Of a stretch of DNA of 64,000 bases, positions 1 through 9,082 are shown one piece after another. The notes under the pieces are model-generated. The model saw nothing but the letters and a program-made list of their open reading frames with translations. It ran no database searches and was not told the DNA's origin. Numbering within the stretch: the stretch's first letter is position 1; each line of letters begins with the position of its first letter. Where the stretch lies: positions 62,001 to 126,000 of the forward strand of contig NZ_JAKUJZ010000006.1 of the NCBI RefSeq assembly GCF_022436675.1, in the 5' to 3' direction. The stretch is from Rheinheimera hassiensis (GTDB lineage: Bacteria; Pseudomonadota; Gammaproteobacteria; Enterobacterales; Alteromonadaceae). The position numbers and the translations under genes are program-made.

Positions 1-263
1 AAGCGAAAGGCGCTGTTTTCTACTTTGGCATACACCGATAATTCAGATAAATCACGGCATAACAGCGTAAAGTTATGATCAACATTTACCTGCCGGATTT
101 GTAAAATACGTTCCATAGCGTTTTTGTCACCCACGTGGCAACCCAGCGCATAGCCGCTGTCAGTGGGATAAATAACCACGCCGCCCTGGCGGATAATTTG
201 CACCGCTTGTTTAAGTAAACGCAACTGCGGTGTTTCCGGGTGAATATGAAAAAATTGACTCAT
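1..263 (-). CDS. yciO: YciO-family protein (Sua5/YciO/YrdC), 5' part only
   Basis: The reverse strand starts at an ATG at 263 and stays open to the window edge, so only about the first 87 residues are present. The start reads MSQFFHIHPETPQLRLL, followed by a YPTDSGYALGC block and a HNFTLLCRDLSELS block. These are the nucleotide-binding signatures of the Sua5/YciO/YrdC fold, and the start closely resembles E. coli YciO. The family includes threonylcarbamoyl-AMP synthase, but the cellular role of YciO itself is less settled. It lies 29 bp downstream of rnm on the same strand, the same order as in E. coli, so the two are probably cotranscribed. Confidence 0.9.
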   Translation of the reverse strand, partial: MSQFFHIHPETPQLRLLKQAVQIIRQGGVVIYPTDSGYALGCHVGDKNAMERILQIRQVNVDHNFTLLCRDLSELSVYAKVENSAFR

Positions 264-292
264 TGTTATTCTTCTTACAGTAAATTATTAGG

Positions 293-1150
293 TTAGCCAG
301 GCTGCACAGTTGCGGCTGTCAGTGGCCAGTTAGCCCACACCGGTATTACATCGTCGGTTAAATATAGATTTTTTCCAATGTCATTCCAAGTTGTAACCTG
401 ATGAAAGTCAGAACCGACTGACGCCGTTAAGCCGTGTAGTTGGCACAGTGCCCACAGCTCACGTTTTTGTACCGGCGTTTGCTGTGGCGAAATCACCTCT
501 ATCGCATCACCACCGGCAGCGGCAAACTGTTCGGCCAGCCGTTTTACCCACTTTGTCGTTAGCTTATATTTCAACGGATGCGCCAACACAGCCACACCAC
601 CGGCATCGTGGATCCATTGGATGGCCTCTGCCATCTCTACCCAGTTATTCGGCACATAGCCAATTTTGCCGCGGCCTAAGTACTTTTTAAACACGCCATC
701 CATCGAACTGGCTTTACCAATACTGACCAGATGGCGGGCAAAATGGGTGCGGGTTAACGCCGCACCGTTAGCCAGCTCAAGCACTGCCGGCAATACATCA
801 GGAATTTGGCTTTTCTCTAAACGCCGCGCCATTTCTTCTGCGCGCACTAACCTTGCTTGCTGCTGCGTGCCTAAGCGCTGCAAAAATTGCGGGCAATCCG
901 GGTTAATGTTTAAACCAACAACATGAATTTCCAGTTGCTGCCAGGATGTCGAAATTTCCACACCGTTTATCAGTTGCAGCGGCAGTTGCAGCTCAGTAAT
1001 GGCGTGTTGTGCCGCAGCTAAACCGGCTACCGTGTCATGATCGGTAATGGCCAGCGCATCCACGCCCTTCTCCACCGCGCGCGCTACCAATTCGGCAGGC
1101 GATAATACACCGTCAGAGCACAGGGTATGGCTGTGTAAATCAATTTTCAT
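293..1150 (-). CDS. rnm: RNase AM (PHP-domain 5'-3' exoribonuclease)
   Basis: A 285-residue PHP-fold metallohydrolase of the YciV/RNase AM family. In E. coli this enzyme trims the 5' ends of rRNAs and also acts on 3',5'-bisphosphonucleotides. The metal-binding motifs are visible in order: HSHTLCSDG at residues 6-14, ITDHD near 36-40, a central histidine cluster, VLAHP near residue 190 and SDFH near residue 249. The length matches the family. It is followed by yciO in the same direction. In E. coli the pair lies divergently beside trpL; here about 7.8 kb separates them from the trp leader. Confidence 0.92.
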   Translation of the reverse strand: MKIDLHSHTLCSDGVLSPAELVARAVEKGVDALAITDHDTVAGLAAAQHAITELQLPLQLINGVEISTSWQQLEIHVVGLNINPDCPQFLQRLGTQQQARLVRAEEMARRLEKSQIPDVLPAVLELANGAALTRTHFARHLVSIGKASSMDGVFKKYLGRGKIGYVPNNWVEMAEAIQWIHDAGGVAVLAHPLKYKLTTKWVKRLAEQFAAAGGDAIEVISPQQTPVQKRELWALCQLHGLTASVGSDFHQVTTWNDIGKNLYLTDDVIPVWANWPLTAATVQPG

Positions 1151-1275
1151 AAGAGGGTCTGCCTGACTATATAGCTGTCATTGTGCCATATAAATGCCCT
1201 CTGCGACCAGAAAGACTCTGGCTGCCCCCTTCAGCTTTTACCATCAAAGCTAAAACTAAAGGGATTTATATCAAC

Positions 1276-2670
1276 TCAAAGCACCAGACTTAATACAGTG
1301 CGGGCAGGCAACTGCACAGAATAAGGTTGTAACGAGCCTTTTAATTGCAGGTTAAAGCCTTTAGCTTCTGTGCTCAGGTTTTGCACTATCAACGCATAGC
1401 GGCCGTCAGGACGCAAATAAGCCAGATGGCGAATATCCTGCGTTGATACTGAATCAATGCGGATTGAACCAGGCGGCACGATTTTACTGGCGTGAGCAAT
1501 AATGTAATAGGCCACATTGCGTTTCACCTTCTGACCATCAATGGTCAAAGCCCCCAAACACAAACTGCAGCCGCCTTGGGTATGAGGCTGTAACTTCGCA
1601 TCTGAACTCAGATTCCATTGCAGTACATTACGGGCCCAATGCAGTGGAGCACCAATAATTAAATGCTCGATATGCCACATTAATGAATCGCCAAAGTCTG
1701 AATTCGCGCCAACCCATTGCTCAGTAAAATAAATATTTTTATCCGGATGCGCTTGTTTCAGCTTGTCCAGCTCTGTAATAGAACCGTTGTACAAATGAAA
1801 AGCCGAGCCATCGATATAGGCTTTCGCCTCTTTGTCGTTCAATACAGTAATGGGGTACTCGACATGATCAGCATTGTGATCATAAATAATAATTTTTGTA
1901 TCAAGCCCGGCCTTTCGGAACGCGGGCCCCAGATGGTTTTTAATAAAATTGGCTTGATCCCAGGCATGCATCAATAAGCTTGGGTTATTACCCGGATGCA
2001 GAGGTTCGTTTTGTACTGTAATGGCGTCCAGCTTAATACCCTGCCGCTGCATCGCCTGAATGTATTTGACAAAATACAAAGCATAACTGCCGAAATGCTG
2101 CTCCAGCAGCTCGCCACCTATAGTGGACTTGTTACTTTTCATCCAGGCAGGAGGCGACCAGGGGCTGCCGAGCAGTTTAATCTGTGGATTAATCGCCAGT
2201 ATTTGTTTCAACACCGGAATAAGGTATTTCTCGTCAGGTTTCAGCGAAAACTGCTTGAGTTCAGGATCCTGCTGGCCTTCAGCTAAATCGTGGTAACTAA
2301 AAGGTTCAGGGTCCAGATCTGAAGCCCCAATACTGAGGCGTAAATAACTGACCGCCAGCCCTTCTACACTAAATAACTCCTGCAACAATTGTTTGCGCCG
2401 CTTTGCAGTTAAACCCATCAGATGCATGGCACTGCCACCCGTCAGGGTGTAACCAAAGCCGTCCATCTGCTGAAATTGCTGCTCTGTATTAAGCTGCAAC
2501 ACTGGTAGTTTGTGATCCAAAGGCTGTTGCCATAAAGCGGTTTCAGTGCTGAGCAACTGCTTCTGATCGGCACTGGATAAGTAGCTTTCCGGTGTTGCTA
2601 CGGCAGCTAAAGGCAAAATAAGTGCCCAGGCCAGAGCAATCAACTCCAGCTGTGTTTTAAACAATTTCAT
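1276..2670 (-). CDS. Exported glycoside hydrolase family 30 enzyme
   Basis: A 464-residue GH30-like protein with an N-terminal signal peptide (hydrophobic stretch about residues 8-25, ending AAVA). The catalytic pair can be read: acid/base Glu222 in VQNEP and nucleophile Glu317 in YFTEQW, with the typical GSPWSPPAWMKSN block near residues 168-180 and an early DGFGYTLTGGSA block. The family covers glucosylceramidases, endo-beta-1,6-glucanases and related enzymes; bacterial members beside TonB receptors are usually beta-1,6- or beta-1,3-glucan degraders, but substrate cannot be read from sequence. It ends the run receptor, halogenase-like protein, GH30, with a 12-bp gap to its upstream neighbour, suggesting one operon for glycan uptake and breakdown. 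Confidence 0.88.
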   Translation of the reverse strand: MKLFKTQLELIALAWALILPLAAVATPESYLSSADQKQLLSTETALWQQPLDHKLPVLQLNTEQQFQQMDGFGYTLTGGSAMHLMGLTAKRRKQLLQELFSVEGLAVSYLRLSIGASDLDPEPFSYHDLAEGQQDPELKQFSLKPDEKYLIPVLKQILAINPQIKLLGSPWSPPAWMKSNKSTIGGELLEQHFGSYALYFVKYIQAMQRQGIKLDAITVQNEPLHPGNNPSLLMHAWDQANFIKNHLGPAFRKAGLDTKIIIYDHNADHVEYPITVLNDKEAKAYIDGSAFHLYNGSITELDKLKQAHPDKNIYFTEQWVGANSDFGDSLMWHIEHLIIGAPLHWARNVLQWNLSSDAKLQPHTQGGCSLCLGALTIDGQKVKRNVAYYIIAHASKIVPPGSIRIDSVSTQDIRHLAYLRPDGRYALIVQNLSTEAKGFNLQLKGSLQPYSVQLPARTVLSLVL

Positions 2671-2682
2671 AAAAAACCTCTG

Positions 2683-4182
2683 TTAATGCGCGGCAAACCG
2701 GGCAATAAAATCTGTATGTGTTGGCATGTTTTCCACGCAAGCGCTAATAACATGGGCTGTGGACGCAGCAAAATCTGTGATTTGAGCCAGGTTTTTATTG
2801 TCCACCATGGCGTCATAATGCTGTGGCATCAGGCGCTGACCTAACAGCACCTGCACCCAGCTGTCTTCACGAAACAACTCATCAGCCACTCTATGCACCC
2901 GACCATAGGCCTGAAAAATATCCAGCTTTTGCTGCAGTGAATCAGGCACAACCATATGTTTTAAATAACGCCAGTAGTCGCTGTCGTCCCGCTGCGTCAC
3001 TTTGTAATGCGCGATAATAAAATCGCGGATTTGTGCCATTTCCTCTGCGGCCAGCAGGTTGTAGTGATCGGTATTGGCCTGTGCAAAACTGCGATCCGGA
3101 AACAAATTAACCAGACGGGTGATGGCAGTTTGCACCAGATGTAAACTGGTCGACTCCAGCGGCTCCAAAAAGCCACTGGACAAGCCAATAGCCACACAAT
3201 TACCAACCCACATCTGTTTGCGTTTGCCTGTGGTAAAGCGGATAAGCCGTGGTTCAGCGCTATGTTGCTGCTCAAGCGTCTCAAGCAATCGTTGTTGCGC
3301 CAGATCATCACTGACATAAGCCGAACTGAACACCAAGCCATTGCCGGTGCGATGCTGCAGCGGAATACGCCATTGCCAGCCAAACTCATGAGCTGTAGAG
3401 CGGGTATAAGGCGGCAGTTCAGCAAGCCTTGCAGAAGGTGCCGTCCATGCGCTGTCATTCGGTAACCAATGGCTCCAGTCGTCATAGCCCACGCCCATAG
3501 CCTGGCCAATTAATAAAGCCCGGATACCAGAGCAATCGATAAACAAATCGCCAGCAACTTGCCTGCCGTCCTCCAGCAACAGATGGCGGATATGACCACT
3601 GATCGCATCCCGATCTACATGTTTGATTAGGCCTTCGTGTCGTATCACGCCCCGCTGTTCACTTAAAGTGCGCAGATAGCGGGCATACAAACTGGCGTCA
3701 AAATGATAAGCGTAAGCAATTTCACTGACGGGTGATTTCGGTTTAGTGGGGTCGGCTGGCATAAACTTATGCTGCATCGCCATCTGACTGGCGATACAGT
3801 ACTGCTCAAAAGGCAAAGCCAAACCTTCTTGCTTTAACTTTAACCAGTACTGATAAAAACTCAGCCATTCCCACTGTCGGCCTAAAGCGCCAAAGGCATG
3901 AAAATAACTGTCTCCTTTTTGGCCCCAGTGAACAAACTCAATGCCTAATTTAAAGGTTGCACCTGTAGCACGAACAAACTCCTGCTCATCAATGCCACAT
4001 AAATGGTTGTATAACTTAATGGCAGGAATAGTGGCTTCTCCTACTCCTACAGTGCCAATCTGTTCAGATTCAACCAATTCAATCCTGTAACGCTGTCCCG
4101 TCAGTTTCGCCAGCAAAGCCGCGCTCATCCAACCGGATGAGCCGCCTCCGACGATCACAATGGTCTGAATAACTTCTGGCAT
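2683..4182 (-). CDS. Tryptophan-halogenase-like FAD-dependent enzyme
   Basis: A 499-residue flavoprotein of the tryptophan halogenase superfamily. The FAD-binding GGGSSGW motif is at residues 12-18. A lysine at residue 78 (ATFKLG) sits where PrnA has its catalytic Lys79. A WQWRIPLQ segment near residue 249 matches the family WxWxIP signature, and FLEPLES holds the conserved glutamate. These residues suggest a competent halogenase or a close relative. Many such genes in Alteromonadales and Caulobacter lie next to TonB-dependent receptors in sugar loci, where the true substrate is unknown. It sits between the receptor (15-bp gap) and GH30 (12-bp gap). Function as a halogenase is inference. Confidence 0.85.
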   Translation of the reverse strand: MPEVIQTIVIVGGGSSGWMSAALLAKLTGQRYRIELVESEQIGTVGVGEATIPAIKLYNHLCGIDEQEFVRATGATFKLGIEFVHWGQKGDSYFHAFGALGRQWEWLSFYQYWLKLKQEGLALPFEQYCIASQMAMQHKFMPADPTKPKSPVSEIAYAYHFDASLYARYLRTLSEQRGVIRHEGLIKHVDRDAISGHIRHLLLEDGRQVAGDLFIDCSGIRALLIGQAMGVGYDDWSHWLPNDSAWTAPSARLAELPPYTRSTAHEFGWQWRIPLQHRTGNGLVFSSAYVSDDLAQQRLLETLEQQHSAEPRLIRFTTGKRKQMWVGNCVAIGLSSGFLEPLESTSLHLVQTAITRLVNLFPDRSFAQANTDHYNLLAAEEMAQIRDFIIAHYKVTQRDDSDYWRYLKHMVVPDSLQQKLDIFQAYGRVHRVADELFREDSWVQVLLGQRLMPQHYDAMVDNKNLAQITDFAASTAHVISACVENMPTHTDFIARFAAH

Positions 4183-4197
4183 TGTGCCGTCCTTCTG

Positions 4198-6957
4198 CTA
4201 GAGCTTGTAACTGACACCGAGCAAGAACTGCCGGCCGTATTCTTCATACACTTCAGGGAAGTAACTGCCACCGCCCTGCAGCGTATTCAGACGGGTAGTG
4301 TAAGGTGAGTTCGTCAGGTTATTCACCTGCATCAGCAAAGTAACACCGTCAAAACGGCCTCCTTCAAAGCTGTAACTCAGCTGTGCATCCACTTGTTTAT
4401 CAGCCAGTACTTCAGTGTAACCACGAGTAGCAAACAGCTGTACCACTTCACCACGGAACTCAGAGCGGTAACGTTGACTAACCCTGGCTGAAAAACCATT
4501 TTGTTCAAAGTACAGCGTTAAATCGCGCACCCGATCTGATAAGCCTGGCAGCTTACTTGAAGTGCCGGGGCCATCAGGCTGAATACTTGAATCAGACCAG
4601 GACTGACTGCCAATAAAACCAAAACCTTTCAGTGGGGCATAGTAGTTACCAATATCAATCGACATACTCAGCTCCAGCCCTTTGATATTACCGCCCTGAC
4701 CGTTTGCAGGGCGACTCATATTGCCAATAGGACTGATAGGCTCAATGGTGGAGTTATTCGGTGCGTTAGAAAAATCAAAGTCAAAGTTCTGGGTGTAAAT
4801 ATAGCTGTCCAGCTTTTTATAAAAGGCACCAGCAGCTATATAGGTGCTGCCATCAAAATAGGCTTCGTAAGTTAAGTCCAGCGCTTTAGCACGCCATGGT
4901 TCTAGTTCAGGGTTACCACTGCTGCCACTCCAGCGCCGTGAATCTACTCCCACACCAGCGGTAATGCTGGCGCGCATTTCATCCATACGCGGCCGTGCCA
5001 TGGTTTTACCCGCAGCAAAACGGACAAACTGATCCTCCAGCACTTCCAGACTAAGGTTCAATGCAGGTAATACATCGGTATAAGAAGCGCCGGTTTCAAC
5101 CTGAACTAACGTCGCCGGATTGTCGGGATCATAATCACTGGCAAGGAAACCACTGGATAGTTGATCGGTTCGCACCACCTGAGTACCAAAGTTGCCTTTG
5201 AGGGCTAAACCAAAAATTTCAGTATCCAGACTCATTCGCAGATAACCTGTTAACACTTCTTCATCCACCCCCCAGGCTTTATTCCACCTGTTGGTGTCCA
5301 GAATAGGAGAAATATCGTAGTACCTGTCTACTGTCGGCAAGATGTCGTACGAAATTACGCCCGGAATACCGGCGAAATCCAGTGAGGTGGTATCCACCAG
5401 CAGCGAAGGGTCTATAGAGACAGGGGCTCTGTCGTTTTTCAAAAACAGATCGTTATCGTCCACCACTTTATCTTTGGTGCGTTTGGTGAAATTTATACCA
5501 AAATCAACGGAGCTAAAATTAGTTCCAAGGCTTGTGCCTGTTAAATCATAACGGGCACTGACTTCCGCTTCACGGATTTGCTCTTTGACATGAGGGTAAC
5601 GAATAGAGCCGTCATGGCCCCAGCCGCCCCAAGGCGCAGGGTCACTCAACTGCACCTGATTTACATCTGTGTAATCTGTTGCTGGCGTATAAGTAGGAAA
5701 ACCTAGAGGCACCAAATCAAAACCAATGGAATCAAAACCGCCATTGTTTAAACCAGCATATGTTTCCAGCACCTGCTCTTCGCGCTCAGAGCCTGAATAA
5801 GATAAATCCAGTTCCAGGGTCCAGCGATCCACTACATAGCGGGTATTCCAGCCTATGGCTTTAAGTTCATCGTCTCTGGTGTTGTTGTCGTTACGCAGTA
5901 TCGGACGCAGGTTGGTTGCAGTGCCACTTTGTACTACTTGGGTGCCACCAAATTCAGCAAAAGATGGGTTTTCAAACTGCATGCCATCGCCTGTCCACTG
6001 ATTAGTGAACCACATCACCCCACGCATGATTTCATTTTGTTCAAATTTGGAGTAATAAGTGTCTATGGTGCTGTGCAGCTGATCGTTGGGCTTAAATTCA
6101 AACACAGCCATCACACCATCACGCACCTGGCTGCGAGCCACAGCTGTCACTTCCTGTCCTACTAAGCCCAAAGCATCGTCATTCTCTGTGCCTTCGAGTG
6201 CAGTATCTACAGTATTCCACTCCCAGGCTTTGTAATGTTGTACCTGAGTTGGTGTGTCCATATGAGCAAAGCCAATAGCCACCCCTATAGTATCGTCAGC
6301 AAACTGGCCAATATAGGACAAGCTGCCTCGCCAGCCATTAGCTGACACTTCAGGATGCATTTGATTCAGCGAGCTTTTTTCACCCCGCAGGTTCATCATC
6401 ACGGTTTGTTCACCATGAGCTAAAGGCCGGATGGTGCGCATGTCGACAGTGCCAGACAGCCCCATGCCCGCTATAGCTAAATCTGAGGATTTATAAACCA
6501 CAGCGCCATTAATCAGCTCTGAAGGGTACTGATCGTACTCCACGGCCCTGTTATCACCGGCGCTTGCTTGCTGACGGCCATTTAAGGTTGTAGTAGAGAA
6601 ATCCGGAGCAAGACCACGAATAGAGATCACCTGCACTCGCCCATTCACCCGCTGACCAGCAAGACCGGGTAAACGGGTTAGCGATTCGGCAATACTTTGA
6701 TCAGGTAGTTTGCCTATATCCTCAGCCGATACCGCTTCGACTATAGAGCTTTCATTCTTTTTAATATCAATGGTGGTTTCCATACTACGACGGATCCCCA
6801 TCACAGAAATCACTTCAATTTGTTCATCTGCCTGCTGCGTAGTTTGCGCATCAGTTTCTGCTTGTTGAGCCATTGCCAGCGAAGGCAATAGTGTTGCGCC
6901 AACAGCCAGACCTAAAATCTGCTGAATGGAGCTCCTTAATTTGTTTTTTCTCATCAT
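4198..6957 (-). CDS. TonB-dependent receptor (Xanthomonas/Caulobacter type)
   Basis: About 919 residues, an outer-membrane TonB-dependent receptor. The start chosen is the ATG at 6957 (MMRKNKL), because AAGGAAG lies about 7 bases upstream and a signal peptide ending LAMAQQ follows directly; a longer reading from 6993 would add twelve unlikely residues. After a short linker comes the plug domain (EVISVMGIRRSM, then SIAESLTRLPG and ISIRGLAPDF), then a long beta-barrel. The layout fits the TonB-Xanth-Caul subfamily common in polysaccharide loci of Alteromonadales. It is the first gene of a probable operon with the halogenase-like and GH30 genes, divergent from an AraC regulator. The ligand is probably an oligosaccharide, by context only. 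Confidence 0.9.
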   Translation of the reverse strand: MMRKNKLRSSIQQILGLAVGATLLPSLAMAQQAETDAQTTQQADEQIEVISVMGIRRSMETTIDIKKNESSIVEAVSAEDIGKLPDQSIAESLTRLPGLAGQRVNGRVQVISIRGLAPDFSTTTLNGRQQASAGDNRAVEYDQYPSELINGAVVYKSSDLAIAGMGLSGTVDMRTIRPLAHGEQTVMMNLRGEKSSLNQMHPEVSANGWRGSLSYIGQFADDTIGVAIGFAHMDTPTQVQHYKAWEWNTVDTALEGTENDDALGLVGQEVTAVARSQVRDGVMAVFEFKPNDQLHSTIDTYYSKFEQNEIMRGVMWFTNQWTGDGMQFENPSFAEFGGTQVVQSGTATNLRPILRNDNNTRDDELKAIGWNTRYVVDRWTLELDLSYSGSEREEQVLETYAGLNNGGFDSIGFDLVPLGFPTYTPATDYTDVNQVQLSDPAPWGGWGHDGSIRYPHVKEQIREAEVSARYDLTGTSLGTNFSSVDFGINFTKRTKDKVVDDNDLFLKNDRAPVSIDPSLLVDTTSLDFAGIPGVISYDILPTVDRYYDISPILDTNRWNKAWGVDEEVLTGYLRMSLDTEIFGLALKGNFGTQVVRTDQLSSGFLASDYDPDNPATLVQVETGASYTDVLPALNLSLEVLEDQFVRFAAGKTMARPRMDEMRASITAGVGVDSRRWSGSSGNPELEPWRAKALDLTYEAYFDGSTYIAAGAFYKKLDSYIYTQNFDFDFSNAPNNSTIEPISPIGNMSRPANGQGGNIKGLELSMSIDIGNYYAPLKGFGFIGSQSWSDSSIQPDGPGTSSKLPGLSDRVRDLTLYFEQNGFSARVSQRYRSEFRGEVVQLFATRGYTEVLADKQVDAQLSYSFEGGRFDGVTLLMQVNNLTNSPYTTRLNTLQGGGSYFPEVYEEYGRQFLLGVSYKL

Positions 6958-7422
6958 AATGTCTTCCTTACCCTGTTGATGCCGGCTTCGCACCTTATTA
7001 TGTTGTTATGCCAGTTTGAACCTAACTCAAGGTTCCATCCTTGTCGTTTGAAACAGGTCGTACGCGTTAAAAATTTTTATTTATGCAGGTTTGAATAAAG
7101 TCGAACTTCGAGAAATACAATTAAGCTGTTGAAAAAAAATAATTTAAAATCAACCTCCGCACAACAAAACACCAATAAATTTGTATGATAAACAGTCAGA
7201 AAAAGGTATTTGCCTTTCAGGTCTTCAGGCTCAAGTACCGCATACCTCAATCAACTCAGCGGAAACAGTGGTTAGAGCTAAAGTTCAGCAGCTTGTAATA
7301 CAAAGTCCTTGCCCTTCATCAGTGACAGAGGCATAGTAAAAAGCAGCTTGCATCTGACAGGTGCAAAACCCTAACCAAAACAAAGGCCAATAAGCCCACT
7401 CTTAACGCTGACGATACCCTTT
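6958..7422. promoter_or_regulatory. Divergent intergenic region between receptor and AraC regulator
   Basis: About 465 AT-rich bases between the divergent receptor operon and the AraC-type regulator, so both promoters must lie here. On the reverse strand TTGAGT and TAACAA are separated by 16 bases about 40-70 bases before the receptor start and could be a sigma-70 promoter, but this is weak. I see no clear operator, small gene, RNA or terminator. Confidence 0.4.
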
Positions 7423-8592
7423 ATGGATACCATTTTGTTTAACTTCCATGACCTGCTTATGGTGGTCACGGCATTTGAATCCCTGCTGTTGGCATTACTA
7501 CTGGCAGCTTCAGCGCCTAAATCGTCTTTAAGTAACTGGCTTTTGGCTGCCTTTTTGTTTTGTCATTTTCTGATCCCACTGCACGAACTGACATTCTGGG
7601 GCAAACTATTCCGGATCTGGTTGCTGGACTTCTCTCCTAATATTTTTTTCCTATTCAGCTATGCCTATTTTTTAGATGGTCCCTTGCTGTATTTTTTTGT
7701 CAGGGCGCTGTTATACAAAGATGTGCGGCTGCAAAGAAAACATATCTGGCATCTGGCTCCTTTAGCGTTGTATAGCTTGCATATGTTGTGGAATTTTTAT
7801 CTGCAGGACTATACAACTAAGGTCGAACTGATCGAGAGTCAACATATCGCCTACTCTTCACCTCACCTGTATTTTGAGGCCATGGGCCGTTTTATCAGAG
7901 TGGGGTATGTGATCTGCTGTTTCCTGCTGGTCTGGAACTACCGCAAGCAATTAAGGCACGAACAAGCGGATTTAAAAACTTCAGATGTGGCCTGGTTAAA
8001 ACTGATGCTGCTGTCTTTTCTGGTGATTTTTAGCTGGGACAGTGCATTGCACTGCATCAAACTTTATGGCTTATTCACCGACAATTTTAATTTAGAACTG
8101 CTGAATGTGGTGGGTTTGTCCAGCTACTATCTGAACTTTATTGCACTAAATATTCTGATTTTATTACGTTTTACTAAATTCTCCAGCGTAAAACCTGTCA
8201 GCGAGCAACCTTTGTATGAAACCAAAGAAGAGCAAAACCCGCTGTCCGATCCGCTAATAGTCCACAAGTTGGAGCTACTGATGCTGCAACAGAAGTTTTA
8301 TGCCCACCCGGATATCACGCTGGACAAGCTGGCTGAAGCTGCTGGCTATCCAGCTAAGAAGGTGTCGTTGACTATTAAACAAGCCTATCAATTAAATTTT
8401 TATGAATATGTAAACAGCCACAGGATCAACGCAGCCAAAAAATTACTGGCAGATAAAGGCCCTGATGCCAAAACCATTACTGACATTTATTACGAAGTGG
8501 GTTTTAATAGCAAATCTGTATTTAACACCTTTTTTAAACGACTAGAAGGGCTAACACCCAGTCAATACAGAGAAAAAATGATTTCCGAATAG
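7423..8592 (+). CDS. Membrane-anchored AraC-family transcriptional regulator
   Basis: A 389-residue regulator. Residues about 1-255 carry roughly seven hydrophobic segments (for example LESLLLALLLAASA near 20-33 and YLNFIALNILILL near 245-257). Residues about 275-389 form an AraC/XylS helix-turn-helix domain with LDKLAEAAGY and the closing GFNSKSVFNTFFKRLEGLTPSQYR. Such 7TM-AraC proteins occur beside TonB receptors and glycosidases and are thought to sense substrate from the membrane. It is divergent from the receptor operon and likely controls it. The gene is noticeably AT-richer than the trp genes downstream, in keeping with an accessory origin. Confidence 0.85.
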   Translation: MDTILFNFHDLLMVVTAFESLLLALLLAASAPKSSLSNWLLAAFLFCHFLIPLHELTFWGKLFRIWLLDFSPNIFFLFSYAYFLDGPLLYFFVRALLYKDVRLQRKHIWHLAPLALYSLHMLWNFYLQDYTTKVELIESQHIAYSSPHLYFEAMGRFIRVGYVICCFLLVWNYRKQLRHEQADLKTSDVAWLKLMLLSFLVIFSWDSALHCIKLYGLFTDNFNLELLNVVGLSSYYLNFIALNILILLRFTKFSSVKPVSEQPLYETKEEQNPLSDPLIVHKLELLMLQQKFYAHPDITLDKLAEAAGYPAKKVSLTIKQAYQLNFYEYVNSHRINAAKKLLADKGPDAKTITDIYYEVGFNSKSVFNTFFKRLEGLTPSQYREKMISE

Positions 8593-8707
8593 CAGAGAAC
8601 CTTGTGATGATACAATAACCACAGTGACCAGTTATCACAAAATAAACTGAACCGTCAGCACTACTGCTACGTAATAGCTATAATTGACAAGTTTATTGGA
8701 TATCATC

Positions 8708-8884
8708 ATGTTCGGCTGGTTAAAATCGGATCCGGTAAAAAAACTGCGTAAAGCCTATGATCAAAAACTGGAGCAGGCAATGCATGCTCAGCGCAACGGC
8801 GATATGCGCTTATATGCTGATTTAACTGCCGAAAGCGAGGATATTTGGCAGAAAATTCAACAACTGGAAAAAACGGTTAACTAA
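8708..8884 (+). CDS. Small conserved protein, DUF6435-like
   Basis: A 58-residue protein starting MFGWLKSDPVKKLRKAY, with a charged helical body and no signal peptide or membrane segment. The family appears in many gammaproteobacteria without a known function; it resembles DUF6435. The start at 8708 is preferred over 8684 because the MFGWLKSDP beginning is what this family shows. It stands alone between the AraC gene and the trp leader. Confidence 0.65.
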   Translation: MFGWLKSDPVKKLRKAYDQKLEQAMHAQRNGDMRLYADLTAESEDIWQKIQQLEKTVN

Positions 8885-8900
8885 CGCAGCGCTAAAAACT

Positions 8901-8916
8901 GCGGCCATCCGGCCGC
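8901..8916 (+). terminator. Weak hairpin after the DUF6435 gene
   Basis: GCGGCC at 8901-8906 pairs with GGCCGC at 8911-8916 around a 4-base loop, 17 bases after the stop codon. The following bases (TTATACGCTTTT) are only moderately T-rich, so termination may be partial. Confidence 0.45.
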
Positions 8917-8954
8917 TTATACGCTTTTAATTCTGTATTATAACAAATAAGCAC

Positions 8955-8984
8955 TTGACGCCTGCTACCGTTTTGCGGTTTTAT
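8955..8984 (+). promoter_or_regulatory. Candidate trp promoter
   Basis: TTGACG at 8955-8960 is a good -35 element. An 18-base spacer leads to TTTTAT at 8979-8984; TTATGT at 8981-8986 is an alternative -10. Transcription would start near 8990 and give a leader of roughly 230 bases before trpE. I could not recognise a TrpR operator palindrome here. Confidence 0.45.
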
Positions 8985-9016
8985 GTGTGGCATAACAAAT
9001 GAGGTTACTAAAGCTA

Positions 9017-9082
9017 ATGCAATTTATCACAACCCTTAACCTGACTAACTGGTGGTGGCACATTCCCAACGGGCGTGTGTAG
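9017..9082 (+). CDS. trpL: trp operon leader peptide
   Basis: A 21-codon open frame, MQFITTLNLTNWWWHIPNGR plus a final Val, with three consecutive Trp codons at 9050-9058 and stop TAG at 9080-9082. GAGGT about 12 bases upstream can serve as ribosome binding site. Ribosome stalling at the Trp codons when charged tRNA-Trp is scarce should leave 9069-9075 free to pair downstream and block the terminator. This is classical transcription attenuation, as in enterobacteria. Confidence 0.93.
   Translation: MQFITTLNLTNWWWHIPNGRV

Noticed and set aside
8940-9016. Possible TrpR operator near the trp promoter
   Set aside because: I found no palindrome resembling the CTAGTTAACTAG consensus; only attenuation is supported.
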